Below are positions 1 through 5,706 of a DNA stretch of 5,706 nucleotides, piece by piece. The notes beneath the pieces were generated by a model that made no database searches, was not told the origin of the DNA, and worked only from the letters and a program-made list of their open reading frames with translations. Where the stretch lies: NCBI GenBank assembly GCA_003167305.1, contig PMTP01000190.1:12434-18139 (forward strand). The letters run 5' to 3'. Position 1 is the first letter of the stretch, and each line of letters starts with the position of its first letter. A program made the position numbers and the translations under genes. The DNA is from Acidobacteriaceae bacterium (GTDB lineage Bacteria; Acidobacteriota; Terriglobia; Terriglobales; Acidobacteriaceae).

Positions 1-2
1 CC

Positions 3-437
3 GCCGAAGGCGTGCTGACCGAACGAGCGCCGGACGAGGACGAGCGCAAGAACATCGAGTACGGGTTGAGCGTGGCCCGCGCCGTGGCCGGCTTCGACAT
101 TGGCCAGACAGTGGTGGTGGCTGCGCAGGCCTGTGTCGCCGTGGAGGCGATGGAAGGCACCGATGCGGCCATTGAGCGCGCCGGATTGCTGATGCGCTCG
201 CTGGACGACGATGCTTCCACGCTCGATCGCCGCCTGACCGTGGTCAAGGTTGCCAAGCCCAATCAGGACATGCGCTTCGACGTACCCGTCATCGGCATTG
301 CGACGGTAGAGGCGATGATCAGCGCCGGCGCCAGTTGCCTCTCGGTCGCAGCCGGGCGCACGCTGCTCTTTGATCGCGAGGCGCTGATTGAACGCGCCCG
401 TGAGGCGGGAATTGCCATTGTAGCCACGGTGCGCTGA
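3..437 (+). CDS. lpxI: UDP-2,3-diacylglucosamine pyrophosphatase LpxI, C-terminal part (5' truncated by window edge)
   Basis: Reading from base 3 gives 144 residues ending at TGA 435-437, with no start codon that fits the family, so the gene begins upstream of the window. LpxI (former DUF1009) removes UMP from UDP-2,3-diacylglucosamine to give lipid X in lipid A synthesis, replacing LpxH in many bacteria. Seen here are the conserved C-terminal blocks: GVLT near the fragment start, VVVAAQACVAVEAMEGTD (fragment residues about 37-54), KVAKPNQDMRFDVPVIG (about 82-98), and the AGAS-LSVAAGRTLLFDRE block (about 108-126). Family members are roughly 270-290 residues, so about half is missing. The GTG at 12 falls inside the domain and is not the true start. 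lpxI often lies with lpxA and lpxB; those genes would be to the left and are not visible. The identification rests on motif recognition and is strong. Confidence 0.9.
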   Translation, partial: AEGVLTERAPDEDERKNIEYGLSVARAVAGFDIGQTVVVAAQACVAVEAMEGTDAAIERAGLLMRSLDDDASTLDRRLTVVKVAKPNQDMRFDVPVIGIATVEAMISAGASCLSVAAGRTLLFDREALIERAREAGIAIVATVR

Positions 438-492
438 TCCTGTCTGCAAAACTCTCTGCGTCCAGCCACACCCATTCCCCATCCAATCCTGT

Positions 493-497
493 GGAGG
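493..497 (+). promoter_or_regulatory. Shine-Dalgarno GGAGG setting the GTG start of the peroxiredoxin gene
   Basis: A perfect GGAGG lies 6 nt before GTG 504. It supports this non-ATG start, which places a complete signal peptide at the N-terminus. The next internal ATG (588) would remove that signal peptide. Confidence 0.75.
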
Positions 498-503
498 TTC
501 CCC

Positions 504-1043
504 GTGAGAATACCCCTTCTCTTCATCCTTGCCGTGGCCGTTGTGGCCGCGGTTGCGATTGCCACCGTCCACGCCGCGGATCAGACCATGCCCTCCGTCG
601 GACAGGTCGCTCCTACCTTCACCCTTCCCTCGCAGGATGGCTCCCAAATCTCGCTCGACAGCTTTCGCGGCAAGTGGGTGGTGCTGTACTTCTATCCCAA
701 GGACATGACCCCCGGCTGCACCATCGAAGCGCACAACTTCCAGCGCGATCAGGCGAAATTTGACGCGGCCAACGCGGTGATTCTGGGCGTGAGCCTGGAC
801 ACGCCCGACAGCCACAAGCAGTTCTGCACCAAGGAAGGGCTGACCTTCCGGCTGCTCGCCGACCCGGAGCACAAGGTCGTTGATGCATACGGCTCGCTGG
901 GCAGCTTTGCCACCTTCAAGATCGCCAACCGCAACACCTTCCTCATCGATCCGCAAGGCAAGATCGTGAAGGAGTGGACCAAGGTGGATGTGTCGCACCA
1001 CTCCGAGGAAGTGCTGGCGGCGATTGCCGACTTGAAAAAGTAA
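504..1043 (+). CDS. exported thioredoxin-dependent peroxiredoxin, PrxQ/Bcp family
   Basis: This 179-residue protein starts at GTG. Residues 1-24 form a signal peptide with a short basic start (MR), a hydrophobic core and a VHA|AD cleavage site, so the mature enzyme is probably periplasmic. PrxQ/Bcp enzymes reduce H2O2 and organic peroxides through a peroxidatic cysteine. The active site PKDMTPGC (residues 65-72) fits the PxxxTxxC motif with Cys72 as peroxidatic cysteine, and Arg143 in NRNTFLID matches the conserved catalytic arginine. The usual Bcp resolving cysteine five residues later is absent (His77). The only other cysteine is Cys108, 36 residues after Cys72, which matches the spacing I recall for the PrxQ-beta subtype (Xylella Cys47/Cys83). 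The gene sits 66 bp after lpxI and could be cotranscribed. The family call is firm; the exact reductant is unknown. Confidence 0.92.
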   Translation: MRIPLLFILAVAVVAAVAIATVHAADQTMPSVGQVAPTFTLPSQDGSQISLDSFRGKWVVLYFYPKDMTPGCTIEAHNFQRDQAKFDAANAVILGVSLDTPDSHKQFCTKEGLTFRLLADPEHKVVDAYGSLGSFATFKIANRNTFLIDPQGKIVKEWTKVDVSHHSEEVLAAIADLKK

Positions 1044-1075
1044 GAGCGGCTTCTCTGTTTCTGTGCCGCGGGCTT

Positions 1076-1165
1076 GGTTGTATCCCACCCTTTCCGTAAA
1101 CCGGGGTCCCCAACGCATGAACTTTGTGCGATGGGGTGGAACGAACACGGAAAGGATGGGGAACC
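1076..1165. repeat. nested imperfect palindrome (possible REP-like dispersed element or factor-dependent terminator)
   Basis: Outer arms are 1083-1097 (TCCCACCCTTTCCGT) and 1147-1161 (ACGGAAAGGATGGGG). They pair over 15 positions with one mismatch and one G-T wobble, and GGTT 1076-1079 can extend the stem by pairing with AACC 1162-1165 across a 3-nt bulge. Inside are a second pair of arms, 1108-1117 (CCCCAACGCA) and 1127-1136 (TGCGATGGGG), which pair at 9 of 10 positions around a 9-nt loop. There is no T-tract after the structure, so it is not a classical Rho-independent terminator. It resembles the palindromic intergenic repeats with GGGG/CCCC-ended arms that I associate with acidobacterial genomes; that link is from memory and cannot be verified from one copy. 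Confidence 0.6.
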
Positions 1166-1174
1166 TAACTGTTT

Positions 1175-1180
1175 TATGAT
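1175..1180 (+). promoter_or_regulatory. weak candidate -10 element for the DinB-family gene
   Basis: TATGAT matches 5 of 6 positions of the sigma70 -10 consensus, in an A/T-rich patch between the palindrome and the start codon at 1219. No convincing -35 hexamer lies 16-18 nt upstream, where the palindrome's right arm is. The call is therefore tentative. Confidence 0.25.
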
Positions 1181-1218
1181 GGGAAGAAATTATCGCCCGC
1201 CAGGCAGCGGAGGAACCT

Positions 1219-1674
1219 ATGCCAGCTGAGATTGCTCAGAATTTTCGCGAGGAGCTCGATTCAATTTACGCCGCGCTCGCTGCTCTGCCGCCGGAGCTGG
1301 CCGACACACCCTGGCGCGACGGCGGATGGACGCGCAAACAGATCGTAGGGCATCTGCTCGACTCAGCGGCCAACAACCGCCAGCGCTTTGTACGCGCCGC
1401 TAGCGAGGGAAACTTTGCCGGGCCACAGTATGGGCAAGACGCATGGGTTGCCGCGCACGGCTACGCCAGCCAGCCCTGGACGACTCTGCTGCATTGGTGG
1501 GAAGTGGAACACGAGATTCTTGCGGCCTTGGTGGATCACATTCCCGAGGAGCGGCTCTCGGTCCTTTACACCGTCGGCGAGAACGATCCCGTCACGCTGC
1601 GTTTTCTCATCGAAGATTATCCGCGGCATCAGCATTGGCATCTCGCGCAGCTCACCGCTTCCGTTCCCGCTTAG
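1219..1674 (+). CDS. DinB/YfiT-family putative metal-dependent hydrolase or transferase
   Basis: This 151-residue protein is of typical size for the DinB superfamily, four-helix-bundle proteins that bind a divalent metal through three histidines. Visible family features are GWTRKQIVGHLLDS (residues 36-49) with His45, and DYPRHQHWHLAQL (133-145), where His137 and His141 form the HxxxHxxQ pattern. Together they give the expected metal triad. The central part is Trp- and His-rich (LLHWWEVEHE, 90-99), as in YfiT-like members. Some relatives transfer low-molecular-weight thiols such as bacillithiol or mycothiol; others have no known reaction, so the substrate cannot be stated. The start is set by GGAGG (1209-1213), 5 nt before ATG. 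Transcription is probably independent of the upstream peroxiredoxin gene because 175 bp with a large palindrome separates them. No signal peptide is seen, so it should be cytoplasmic. Confidence 0.85.
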   Translation: MPAEIAQNFREELDSIYAALAALPPELADTPWRDGGWTRKQIVGHLLDSAANNRQRFVRAASEGNFAGPQYGQDAWVAAHGYASQPWTTLLHWWEVEHEILAALVDHIPEERLSVLYTVGENDPVTLRFLIEDYPRHQHWHLAQLTASVPA

Positions 1675-1734
1675 GAGATTCGCCTCATTTCAGAGCGGTT
1701 CTCCAATACATATGTCCTTACTGTTCTGTTGAAG

Positions 1735-1759
1735 GTGGCTTTTTCTTGAGGAAAGCCAC
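1735..1759. repeat. 8-bp hairpin downstream of the DinB-family gene
   Basis: GTGGCTTT (1735-1742) and AAAGCCAC (1752-1759) form a perfect 8-bp stem around a 9-nt loop, 60 nt after the stop codon at 1672-1674. The following bases (TCTACGG) are not a T-tract, so as a plus-strand terminator it would be weak. It may protect the 3' end or be incidental. Confidence 0.45.
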
Positions 1760-1808
1760 TCTACGGCATGTTTCCGGGGTTCAGCAATTGGAGAACCGCT
1801 ATAGGCGC

Positions 1809-1838
1809 AAAAAAGCCCGGCGTAAGCCGGGCTCTTTT
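1809..1838. terminator. bidirectional Rho-independent terminator between convergent genes
   Basis: AGCCCGGC (1814-1821) and GCCGGGCT (1826-1833) form a perfect G+C-rich 8-bp stem with a GTAA (GNRA-type) tetraloop. On the minus strand the stem is followed directly by a run of T (complement of the A-run 1809-1814), ideal for terminating the H1-like gene, whose stop is 34 nt away. On the plus strand the stem is followed by CTTTT (1834-1838), so it can also stop transcripts arriving from the DinB-family gene. Confidence 0.9.
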
Positions 1839-1866
1839 GCTTGCCTTGTACTGCAGGTTACCGCTG

Positions 1867-2700
1867 CTACTTGGTTGCCTTTTTCGCAGGGGCCTTCTTG
1901 GCGGCTGCCTTCTTCGCAGGGGCCTTCTTCGCAACTGCCTTCTTGGCAACTGCCTTCTTCGCCGGAGCCTTTTTGGCAACTGCTTTCTTCACTGCTGCCT
2001 TCTTGGCGGGCGCCTTCTTTGCTGCCTTCTTGACGGCCAACTTTTTACCTCGTTTGGTGAGTTTGCTGGCGCTCTTGCCGGCTGCGGCCTTCTTGGCTAC
2101 AACCTTTCCGCCCCTCGCACCAGAACTGCTCTTCTTTGCGGCGGATTTCTTCGCAGCCTTTTTGGCCACAATCTTTTTTGCAACGGCCTTCTTAGCAAAA
2201 CCCTTCTTCGCCGGAGCCTTCTTGGCTACTGCCTTCTTTGCTGGAGCCTTCTTGGCAGGAGCCTTCCTGGCTACAGCTTTCTTCGCTGGAACCTTCTTGG
2301 CAATTGCTTTCTTGGCTGGAGCCTTCCTGGCTGCCGATTTCTTCGCCGGAGCCTTCTTGGCTACAGCTTTCTTTACGGCGGCCTTCTTGGCGGGCGGCTT
2401 TGCTTCCGGCGCCTTCTCTATTGGAGCCGGCGCTGTCACAACCGGAGCCACCTCGACAGCCTTCACTGCGGGAGCCTCTTTCTTCGCGGCCTTCTTTCTG
2501 GCCGGCTTCGCTGCGGGTTTCTTCGCGACCACGATCACCGATTCTTCAGCCACTCCCTCGTCGTCGTCCGATGAGGTGAGCACACTGGAGGTTTCAACCT
2601 CTTCATCCTCGTCAAAGCTGTCGTGAACGGAATCATTCAATGCCGGCTTGGCATTCGCTTCGCCGTCGCTCATCGCGTACATCCTGAATACTTCTTCCAT
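1867..2700 (-). CDS. histone H1-like Lys/Ala-rich protein with acidic N-terminal segment
   Basis: The protein has 277 residues when started at ATG 2700, chosen because a perfect GGAGG lies 7 nt upstream. The frame stays open to 2820, but that extension lacks a ribosome site. Residues 1-60 are strongly acidic (runs DEDEE near 30-34 and DDDE near 45-48). Residues 61-102 are a Pro/Ala/Lys/Val linker. Residues 103-190 and 224-277 are tandem AKKAx pentads ([10 protein letters not shown]), separated by a Ser/Gly/Arg-containing spacer (191-223). The basic tail resembles the C-terminal domain of eukaryotic H1 and bacterial H1-like proteins (HctB, AlgP, the HU tail), which bind DNA through charge and have little fold. 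There is no HU or HMG domain, so the role as a DNA- or polyanion-binding nucleoid protein is inferred from composition. A strong terminator follows. Composition alone makes orthology uncertain. Confidence 0.8.
   Translation of the reverse strand: MEEVFRMYAMSDGEANAKPALNDSVHDSFDEDEEVETSSVLTSSDDDEGVAEESVIVVAKKPAAKPARKKAAKKEAPAVKAVEVAPVVTAPAPIEKAPEAKPPAKKAAVKKAVAKKAPAKKSAARKAPAKKAIAKKVPAKKAVARKAPAKKAPAKKAVAKKAPAKKGFAKKAVAKKIVAKKAAKKSAAKKSSSGARGGKVVAKKAAAGKSASKLTKRGKKLAVKKAAKKAPAKKAAVKKAVAKKAPAKKAVAKKAVAKKAPAKKAAAKKAPAKKATK
1870..2394 (-). repeat. degenerate 15-bp tandem repeats encoding AKKAx pentads
   Basis: Units resembling GCCTTCTTGGCAACT (plus strand) recur at about 15-bp spacing in two blocks, roughly 2131-2394 and 1870-2031, separated by non-repetitive coding sequence. 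Bases vary mostly at wobble and at the variable residue, so the reading frame is kept. Such an array can expand or contract by slippage or recombination in whole pentads. Confidence 0.8.
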
Positions 2701-2707
2701 CCCATTG

Positions 2708-2712
2708 CCTCC
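2708..2712 (-). promoter_or_regulatory. Shine-Dalgarno GGAGG fixing the start of the H1-like gene
   Basis: On the minus strand GGAGG is followed by CAATGGG and then ATG at 2700, a 7-nt spacing. This favours the 277-residue product over the 317-residue one starting at 2820. Confidence 0.8.
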
Positions 2713-2732
2713 AGCGGCTTGCGCTGCGCTTG

Positions 2733-2809
2733 TTTGCGTTTCCCTTTTCACGCGGCGGAATACAACGCTCCGCACACGCAAATCATTGTAGTAATAGCTT
2801 GCACGCAAA
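2733..2809 (-). promoter_or_regulatory. candidate promoter/operator region of the H1-like gene with three ACGCAAA motifs
   Basis: ACGCAAA occurs on the plus strand at 2776-2782 and 2803-2809 (27 bp apart, both preceded by C) and inverted at 2733-2739. Between the two direct copies lies TACAAT on the minus strand (2785-2790), a 5 of 6 match to a -10 box and 85 nt from the start codon. No good -35 hexamer is seen, so this is a candidate only. Confidence 0.25.
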
Positions 2810-2850
2810 GACCAGCACATGACAAGTATGTAATGAGGTTCCCTGCATAT

Positions 2851-4773
2851 TTATTTCGCAGCGGGAGTCTTGGATGTTACGGTGCGTCTGCGCGCGCGAG
2901 ATTTTTTTGCCCCTGTTGCACCGTTCTTCTTCGCGCCGGCAGCGGTTGCGGAGCGCTGCGCTGGCACCTTCTTCGCGGCCGGTGTTGCGCTCTTGATGGG
3001 CGCGGGCGCAGATGCGGGCTTGACCGGCGCATTCTTTGCCGGCGCTGCTTGCGCATCATGCGCGCCCGCTGGCGAGCCGCCGCTGCGATGAGAGTGCGCC
3101 GCGGCGCGCCGCACACTCACGGGCTCGGCCACATGCAGCCGCTGGCCTGGCTGCACCTTGATGCCGGGTATCTTGTTCCAGCGGCGCAACTCATTCAGCG
3201 AGACGCCAAAGCGGTCGGCGATGGTCACCAGCGTGTCGCCCTTGCGCACCGTGTAGAGCCTCGCATGCGCAGGCTCGGCGGCCGGCTGCGTGGGCACAAG
3301 CAGCGCCTCGATGCCTTCGATGCTATCGCGCGCGTGCAATTGATTGGCCGCGGCCAGCTCCGCATCGGTCACGTGATAGGCGCGCGCCACTGAGGCCAGC
3401 GTATCTTCGGCCGCAACGCGATGACAGCGCCAGGCATTACGCTTGCCTTCGGGAACAGCGGCAATGCGCTGTTCAAAGACCGCGGCCATGCCGCCCGGCA
3501 GATGCAGATCGAAGGACGCATCGGGCGGCGTGACCATGCGCAGCAGGCTGGGATTCAACGCCGTCAATTCATCCACCGGCGCTCCCACAATATCCGACAC
3601 CAGCCTCAGGTTCACCGCGTAGTTGATGGTCACCGTGTCGGTGAGCACCGGCGGATCGAGCGTCACATCGTCGAAGCCATATTGCGTGGGATGATTCGCG
3701 ATGATGATCGCCGCCAGAATTTCCGGCACATAATTTTTGGTTTCCTTGGGCAGGTTGTTGCGCTTGTACAACTCCCAGAAGTCGGCGTAGCCGGTCTTCT
3801 CGACGGCGCGCTGCACATTGCCCGCGCCCCAGTCGTAGCCGGCCATCGACAAATACCAGTCGCCCAGCTGGTCATAAATAAATTTCATGTAGCGAGCGTA
3901 AGCGCGGGTGGATTTTTCCGGATCGAAGCGCTCATCCACATAGGAATTGCGGACCAGCCCGTAGTTGCCGCGGGGCATGAACTGCCACATGCCGCCGGCC
4001 CTACCGCCGGACCTGGTTTTGGGACCGATGGCCCGGGGATTGAAGCCCGATTCGGCGACAGCGAGGTAGATCAGATCCTGCGGCACGCCTTCTTCGGCCA
4101 TCACTCTCTGAATCATCGCCTTGTAACGGCCGGCACGCTGGAAGGAGTGGAGCAGCGTGTTGTGGCCTTTTTTTGTATTGGCAAAGAAGTTGATCACGCC
4201 AGCCACATAGTCGTTGACCACCAGAGGCAGATCGGATTTTGTCGTGGCCAGATCAGCCGTGGCCTTGGCGACAATCTTGGGGTCCACCTCGAAGGTCACG
4301 TCCGCGGCTACCTCGGCCGGCGTCTCCTCCTCATTGGGGACAAAGCCGTTGCCCAGCTTCAAGGCCTCCATCTCCAGCGCGTTGACCTCATCGACAATGT
4401 GGTCGAACTCCTCCTGCAACTCGGCATCGTTTTTGATGTCGATGCCGCTCACCAGCATCAGGTCCACGGCGCGATCAAACTCCTGCTTGGCCTCGGGCAA
4501 TCTCCCCTTGTGATAGTCAGCCTCGCCGCGGGCATAGGACTCCTCGACCTGGCGGATCAGCAAGCGCACCCGCTGCTGCTCAAGGGTTGCCGCGGGCGGC
4601 GCCGTGGCTGGCGCGGGCGGGGCTGGCGCCGCGCCCAGCAAGAGCGCAGGAGCGGTGGCTTGCGGCCGCGCGCCCGCGGAAGCGCCCTTGGGCGCAGTGG
4701 GTGCGCAGCCCGCCAGTGAAAGAGCCAGCGCGGCGCAGCCGAAGAGCCGAAACGGAATCCTGCCCATGCCCAT
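2851..4773 (-). CDS. MltD-like membrane-bound lytic murein transglycosylase lipoprotein with LysM modules
   Basis: The product has 640 residues when started at ATG 4773 (ATG 4767 is a close alternative). This start gives a lipoprotein signal, [12 protein letters not shown] then a hydrophobic core and the lipobox LAGC with Cys23. The frame is open upstream to 5079, but that stretch lies antisense to lepA. Residues 41-63 are Ala/Pro-rich and 64-200 form a largely helical, acidic region. The SLT domain is at about 205-375: AVAESGFNP with catalytic Glu241, GGMWQFMP (260-267), YDWGAGNVQ (313-321) and NYVPEILAA (347-355). Such enzymes cleave the MurNAc-GlcNAc bond and form 1,6-anhydro ends. Degenerate LysM-like segments at about 378-428 and 448-495 and a clear LysM at 506-549 (YTVRKGDTL...) should bind peptidoglycan. 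Residues 551-640 are a low-complexity Ala/Pro/Lys tail ending in a basic cluster (KKSRARRR). E. coli MltD (452 residues) is shorter. The product is probably anchored in the outer membrane. Confidence 0.9.
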   Translation of the reverse strand: MGMGRIPFRLFGCAALALSLAGCAPTAPKGASAGARPQATAPALLLGAAPAPPAPATAPPAATLEQQRVRLLIRQVEESYARGEADYHKGRLPEAKQEFDRAVDLMLVSGIDIKNDAELQEEFDHIVDEVNALEMEALKLGNGFVPNEEETPAEVAADVTFEVDPKIVAKATADLATTKSDLPLVVNDYVAGVINFFANTKKGHNTLLHSFQRAGRYKAMIQRVMAEEGVPQDLIYLAVAESGFNPRAIGPKTRSGGRAGGMWQFMPRGNYGLVRNSYVDERFDPEKSTRAYARYMKFIYDQLGDWYLSMAGYDWGAGNVQRAVEKTGYADFWELYKRNNLPKETKNYVPEILAAIIIANHPTQYGFDDVTLDPPVLTDTVTINYAVNLRLVSDIVGAPVDELTALNPSLLRMVTPPDASFDLHLPGGMAAVFEQRIAAVPEGKRNAWRCHRVAAEDTLASVARAYHVTDAELAAANQLHARDSIEGIEALLVPTQPAAEPAHARLYTVRKGDTLVTIADRFGVSLNELRRWNKIPGIKVQPGQRLHVAEPVSVRRAAAHSHRSGGSPAGAHDAQAAPAKNAPVKPASAPAPIKSATPAAKKVPAQRSATAAGAKKNGATGAKKSRARRRTVTSKTPAAK

Positions 4774-4864
4774 AAGGAATACGGGTGTCCTTACCGATGA
4801 TAAGCTATGGCCTGGAGGCAATGCGCGCTCAACCGCGCAATTTGCCTCTATCGACGAGCCACGC
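4774..4864. promoter_or_regulatory. divergent intergenic region between mltD-like gene and lepA
   Basis: These 91 bp must hold the 5' ends of both divergent genes, although neither side shows a convincing -35/-10 pair, so promoters may lie inside the opposite gene. AAGGA (4774-4778) and TCCTT (4788-4792) form a 5-bp dyad just before the transglycosylase start. In that gene's mRNA, the only purine-rich ribosome-site candidate (AAGGA, 13 nt from the ATG) would pair with the bases immediately before the start codon. A GGAGG at 4814-4818 is too far from the lepA ATG to serve it. Confidence 0.35.
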
Positions 4865-5706
4865 ATGGACGCTCGCTTCCTCAGAAACTTCGCCATCATC
4901 GCCCACATCGACCACGGCAAGTCGACGCTGAGCGACCGTCTGCTGGAGCTGACCGGCTCGGTGACGGGCCGCGAGATGCAGGCGCAGATCCTGGACGACA
5001 TGGACCTGGAGCGCGAGCGCGGCATCACCATCAAGGCCCACGCCGTGCGCATGATGTACAAGGCGCACGACGGCAACACCTATCAGCTCAACCTGATCGA
5101 CACGCCCGGCCACGTGGACTTCAGCTACGAGGTCTCCCGTTCACTGGCCTCCTGCGAGGGCGCGCTGCTGGTGGTGGATGCCAGCCAGGGCGTCGAGGCG
5201 CAGACGCTGGCTAACGCCTACCTGGCCATCAATCACGGCCTGGAAATCATTCCTGTCATCAACAAGATCGATCTGCCCTCAGCCGACATCCTGCGCACGC
5301 AGGAGGCCATCGAAAAAGCCGTCGGGCTGGACGCGACCGACGCCATTCCGGTGAGCGCCAAGACCGGCCAGGGCGTCGACGAAGTCCTCGAAGCCATCGT
5401 TCACCGGCTGCCGCCGCCTACCGGCGACCCCGACGCTCCGCTGCAAGCGCTGATCTTCGACTCCTGGTTCGATGCTTATCGCGGCGTCATCGTGCTGGTG
5501 CGCGTGATGCAGGGCACGATGCGCAAGGGCCAGCGCATTCGCCTGATGTCCAATGGGAAGTCTTTTGAAGTCGAGTCGATGGGCGTGCTGATGCCCAAGC
5601 CGGTGGAGATCGGCGAACTGCTGGCCGGCGAGGTGGGCTTCTTTGCCGCCACCATCAAGACCGTCGGCGACACCAAGATCGGCGACACCGTCACCGACGA
5701 CACTCG
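4865..5706 (+). CDS. lepA: elongation factor 4 (LepA) GTPase, N-terminal part (3' truncated by window edge)
   Basis: About 280 of the roughly 600 residues expected are present; the frame is open to the window edge. LepA/EF4 is a ribosome-associated translational GTPase related to EF-G, linked to back-translocation, ribosome assembly and translation under stress. All GTPase motifs are intact: AHIDHGKST (G1, residues 13-21), RGIT (G2, 52-55), DTPGH (G3, 79-83), NKID (G4, 133-136) and SAK (G5, 164-166). [13 protein letters not shown] (105-117) is typical of LepA rather than EF-G or TypA. Domain II begins around residue 190 ([14 protein letters not shown]). ATG 4865 was chosen because [19 protein letters not shown] fits the family N-terminus; the frame extends upstream to ATG 4766, but those 33 codons do not look like LepA. 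The ribosome site is weak. It is divergent from the transglycosylase gene. Confidence 0.95.
   Translation, partial: MDARFLRNFAIIAHIDHGKSTLSDRLLELTGSVTGREMQAQILDDMDLERERGITIKAHAVRMMYKAHDGNTYQLNLIDTPGHVDFSYEVSRSLASCEGALLVVDASQGVEAQTLANAYLAINHGLEIIPVINKIDLPSADILRTQEAIEKAVGLDATDAIPVSAKTGQGVDEVLEAIVHRLPPPTGDPDAPLQALIFDSWFDAYRGVIVLVRVMQGTMRKGQRIRLMSNGKSFEVESMGVLMPKPVEIGELLAGEVGFFAATIKTVGDTKIGDTVTDDT

Noticed and set aside
1870..2394. CRISPR array or non-coding satellite
   Set aside because: Units are contiguous 15-bp degenerate repeats without spacers and preserve a reading frame, so they are coding pentads.
1841..2626. Long plus-strand frame encoding a hydrophobic, Phe/Ala-rich repetitive protein (units like [11 protein letters not shown])
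   Set aside because: It is the complement of the Lys/Ala pentad array. AAG/GCC-rich repeats read backwards give Phe/Leu/Ala and stay open automatically. It has no ribosome site and starts upstream of the terminator. The minus strand has the GGAGG, start and terminator.
2701..2820. Longer form of the H1-like protein starting at 2820
   Set aside because: No ribosome site precedes that ATG, and the extension covers the likely promoter and leader. The ATG at 2700 has a perfect GGAGG at 7 nt.
3421..4719. 432-codon plus-strand open frame antisense to the transglycosylase gene
   Set aside because: The translation is His/Arg/Gln-rich without recognisable domains. High G+C third positions of the minus-strand gene keep it open. 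The minus strand shows a full SLT and LysM architecture.
4766..4864. Possible 33-codon N-terminal extension of LepA from ATG 4766
   Set aside because: The frame is open, but the residues do not resemble LepA, whose conserved sequence begins a few residues before the G1 motif. The extension would also overlap the start of the divergent gene.
4821..4931. 36-codon small ORF starting at ATG 4821, just after GGAGG 4814-4818, overlapping the lepA start
   Set aside because: Only 2 nt separate the GGAGG from the ATG, too short for normal initiation, and the product is unremarkable. A leader peptide cannot be excluded but is not supported.
4774..5079. N-terminal extension of the transglycosylase to a start at 5079
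   Set aside because: These 102 codons lie antisense to the lepA GTPase domain, lack family similarity, and would bury the lipoprotein signal peptide inside the protein.

Overview
The window is G+C-rich bacterial chromosome with ordinary housekeeping content and no sign of phage, IS or CRISPR. LpxI-type lipid A synthesis, a MltD-type lipoprotein transglycosylase and an exported peroxiredoxin point to a diderm (outer-membrane) bacterium. A Lys/Ala-rich histone H1-like protein, a DinB/YfiT-family protein and a palindromic intergenic element with GGGG/CCCC-ended arms together suggest the Acidobacteriota (Terriglobia/Acidobacteriaceae). That placement is inferred from gene content, not proven.

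Layout, left to right. (1) 3-437 (+) is the C-terminal half of lpxI, cut by the window edge. (2) 504-1043 (+) is a secreted PrxQ/Bcp peroxiredoxin, 66 bp after lpxI. (3) 1044-1218 is an intergenic region holding a large nested palindrome (1076-1165). (4) 1219-1674 (+) encodes a DinB-superfamily protein. (5) 1675-1866 is a convergent intergenic region with one hairpin (1735-1759) and a clear bidirectional Rho-independent terminator (1809-1838). (6) 1867-2700 (-) encodes a histone H1-like protein with an acidic N-terminus and a tail of AKKAx pentads, encoded by a degenerate 15-bp repeat. (7) 2701-2850 is the leader/promoter region of that gene and carries three copies of ACGCAAA. (8) 2851-4773 (-) is a MltD-like lytic transglycosylase lipoprotein with LysM modules and a basic C-terminal tail. 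(9) 4774-4864 is the divergent intergenic region. (10) 4865-5706 (+) is the N-terminal part of lepA (elongation factor 4), running off the right edge.

The genes do not form one pathway. lpxI and mltD belong to envelope biogenesis and remodelling, the peroxiredoxin to periplasmic peroxide defence, the H1-like protein probably to nucleoid or polyanion binding, and lepA to translation. I found no convincing new multi-gene system. The points most worth a second look are the nested palindrome, the acidic/basic architecture of the H1-like protein, the related basic tail on the neighbouring transglycosylase, and the exported peroxiredoxin with a displaced resolving cysteine.
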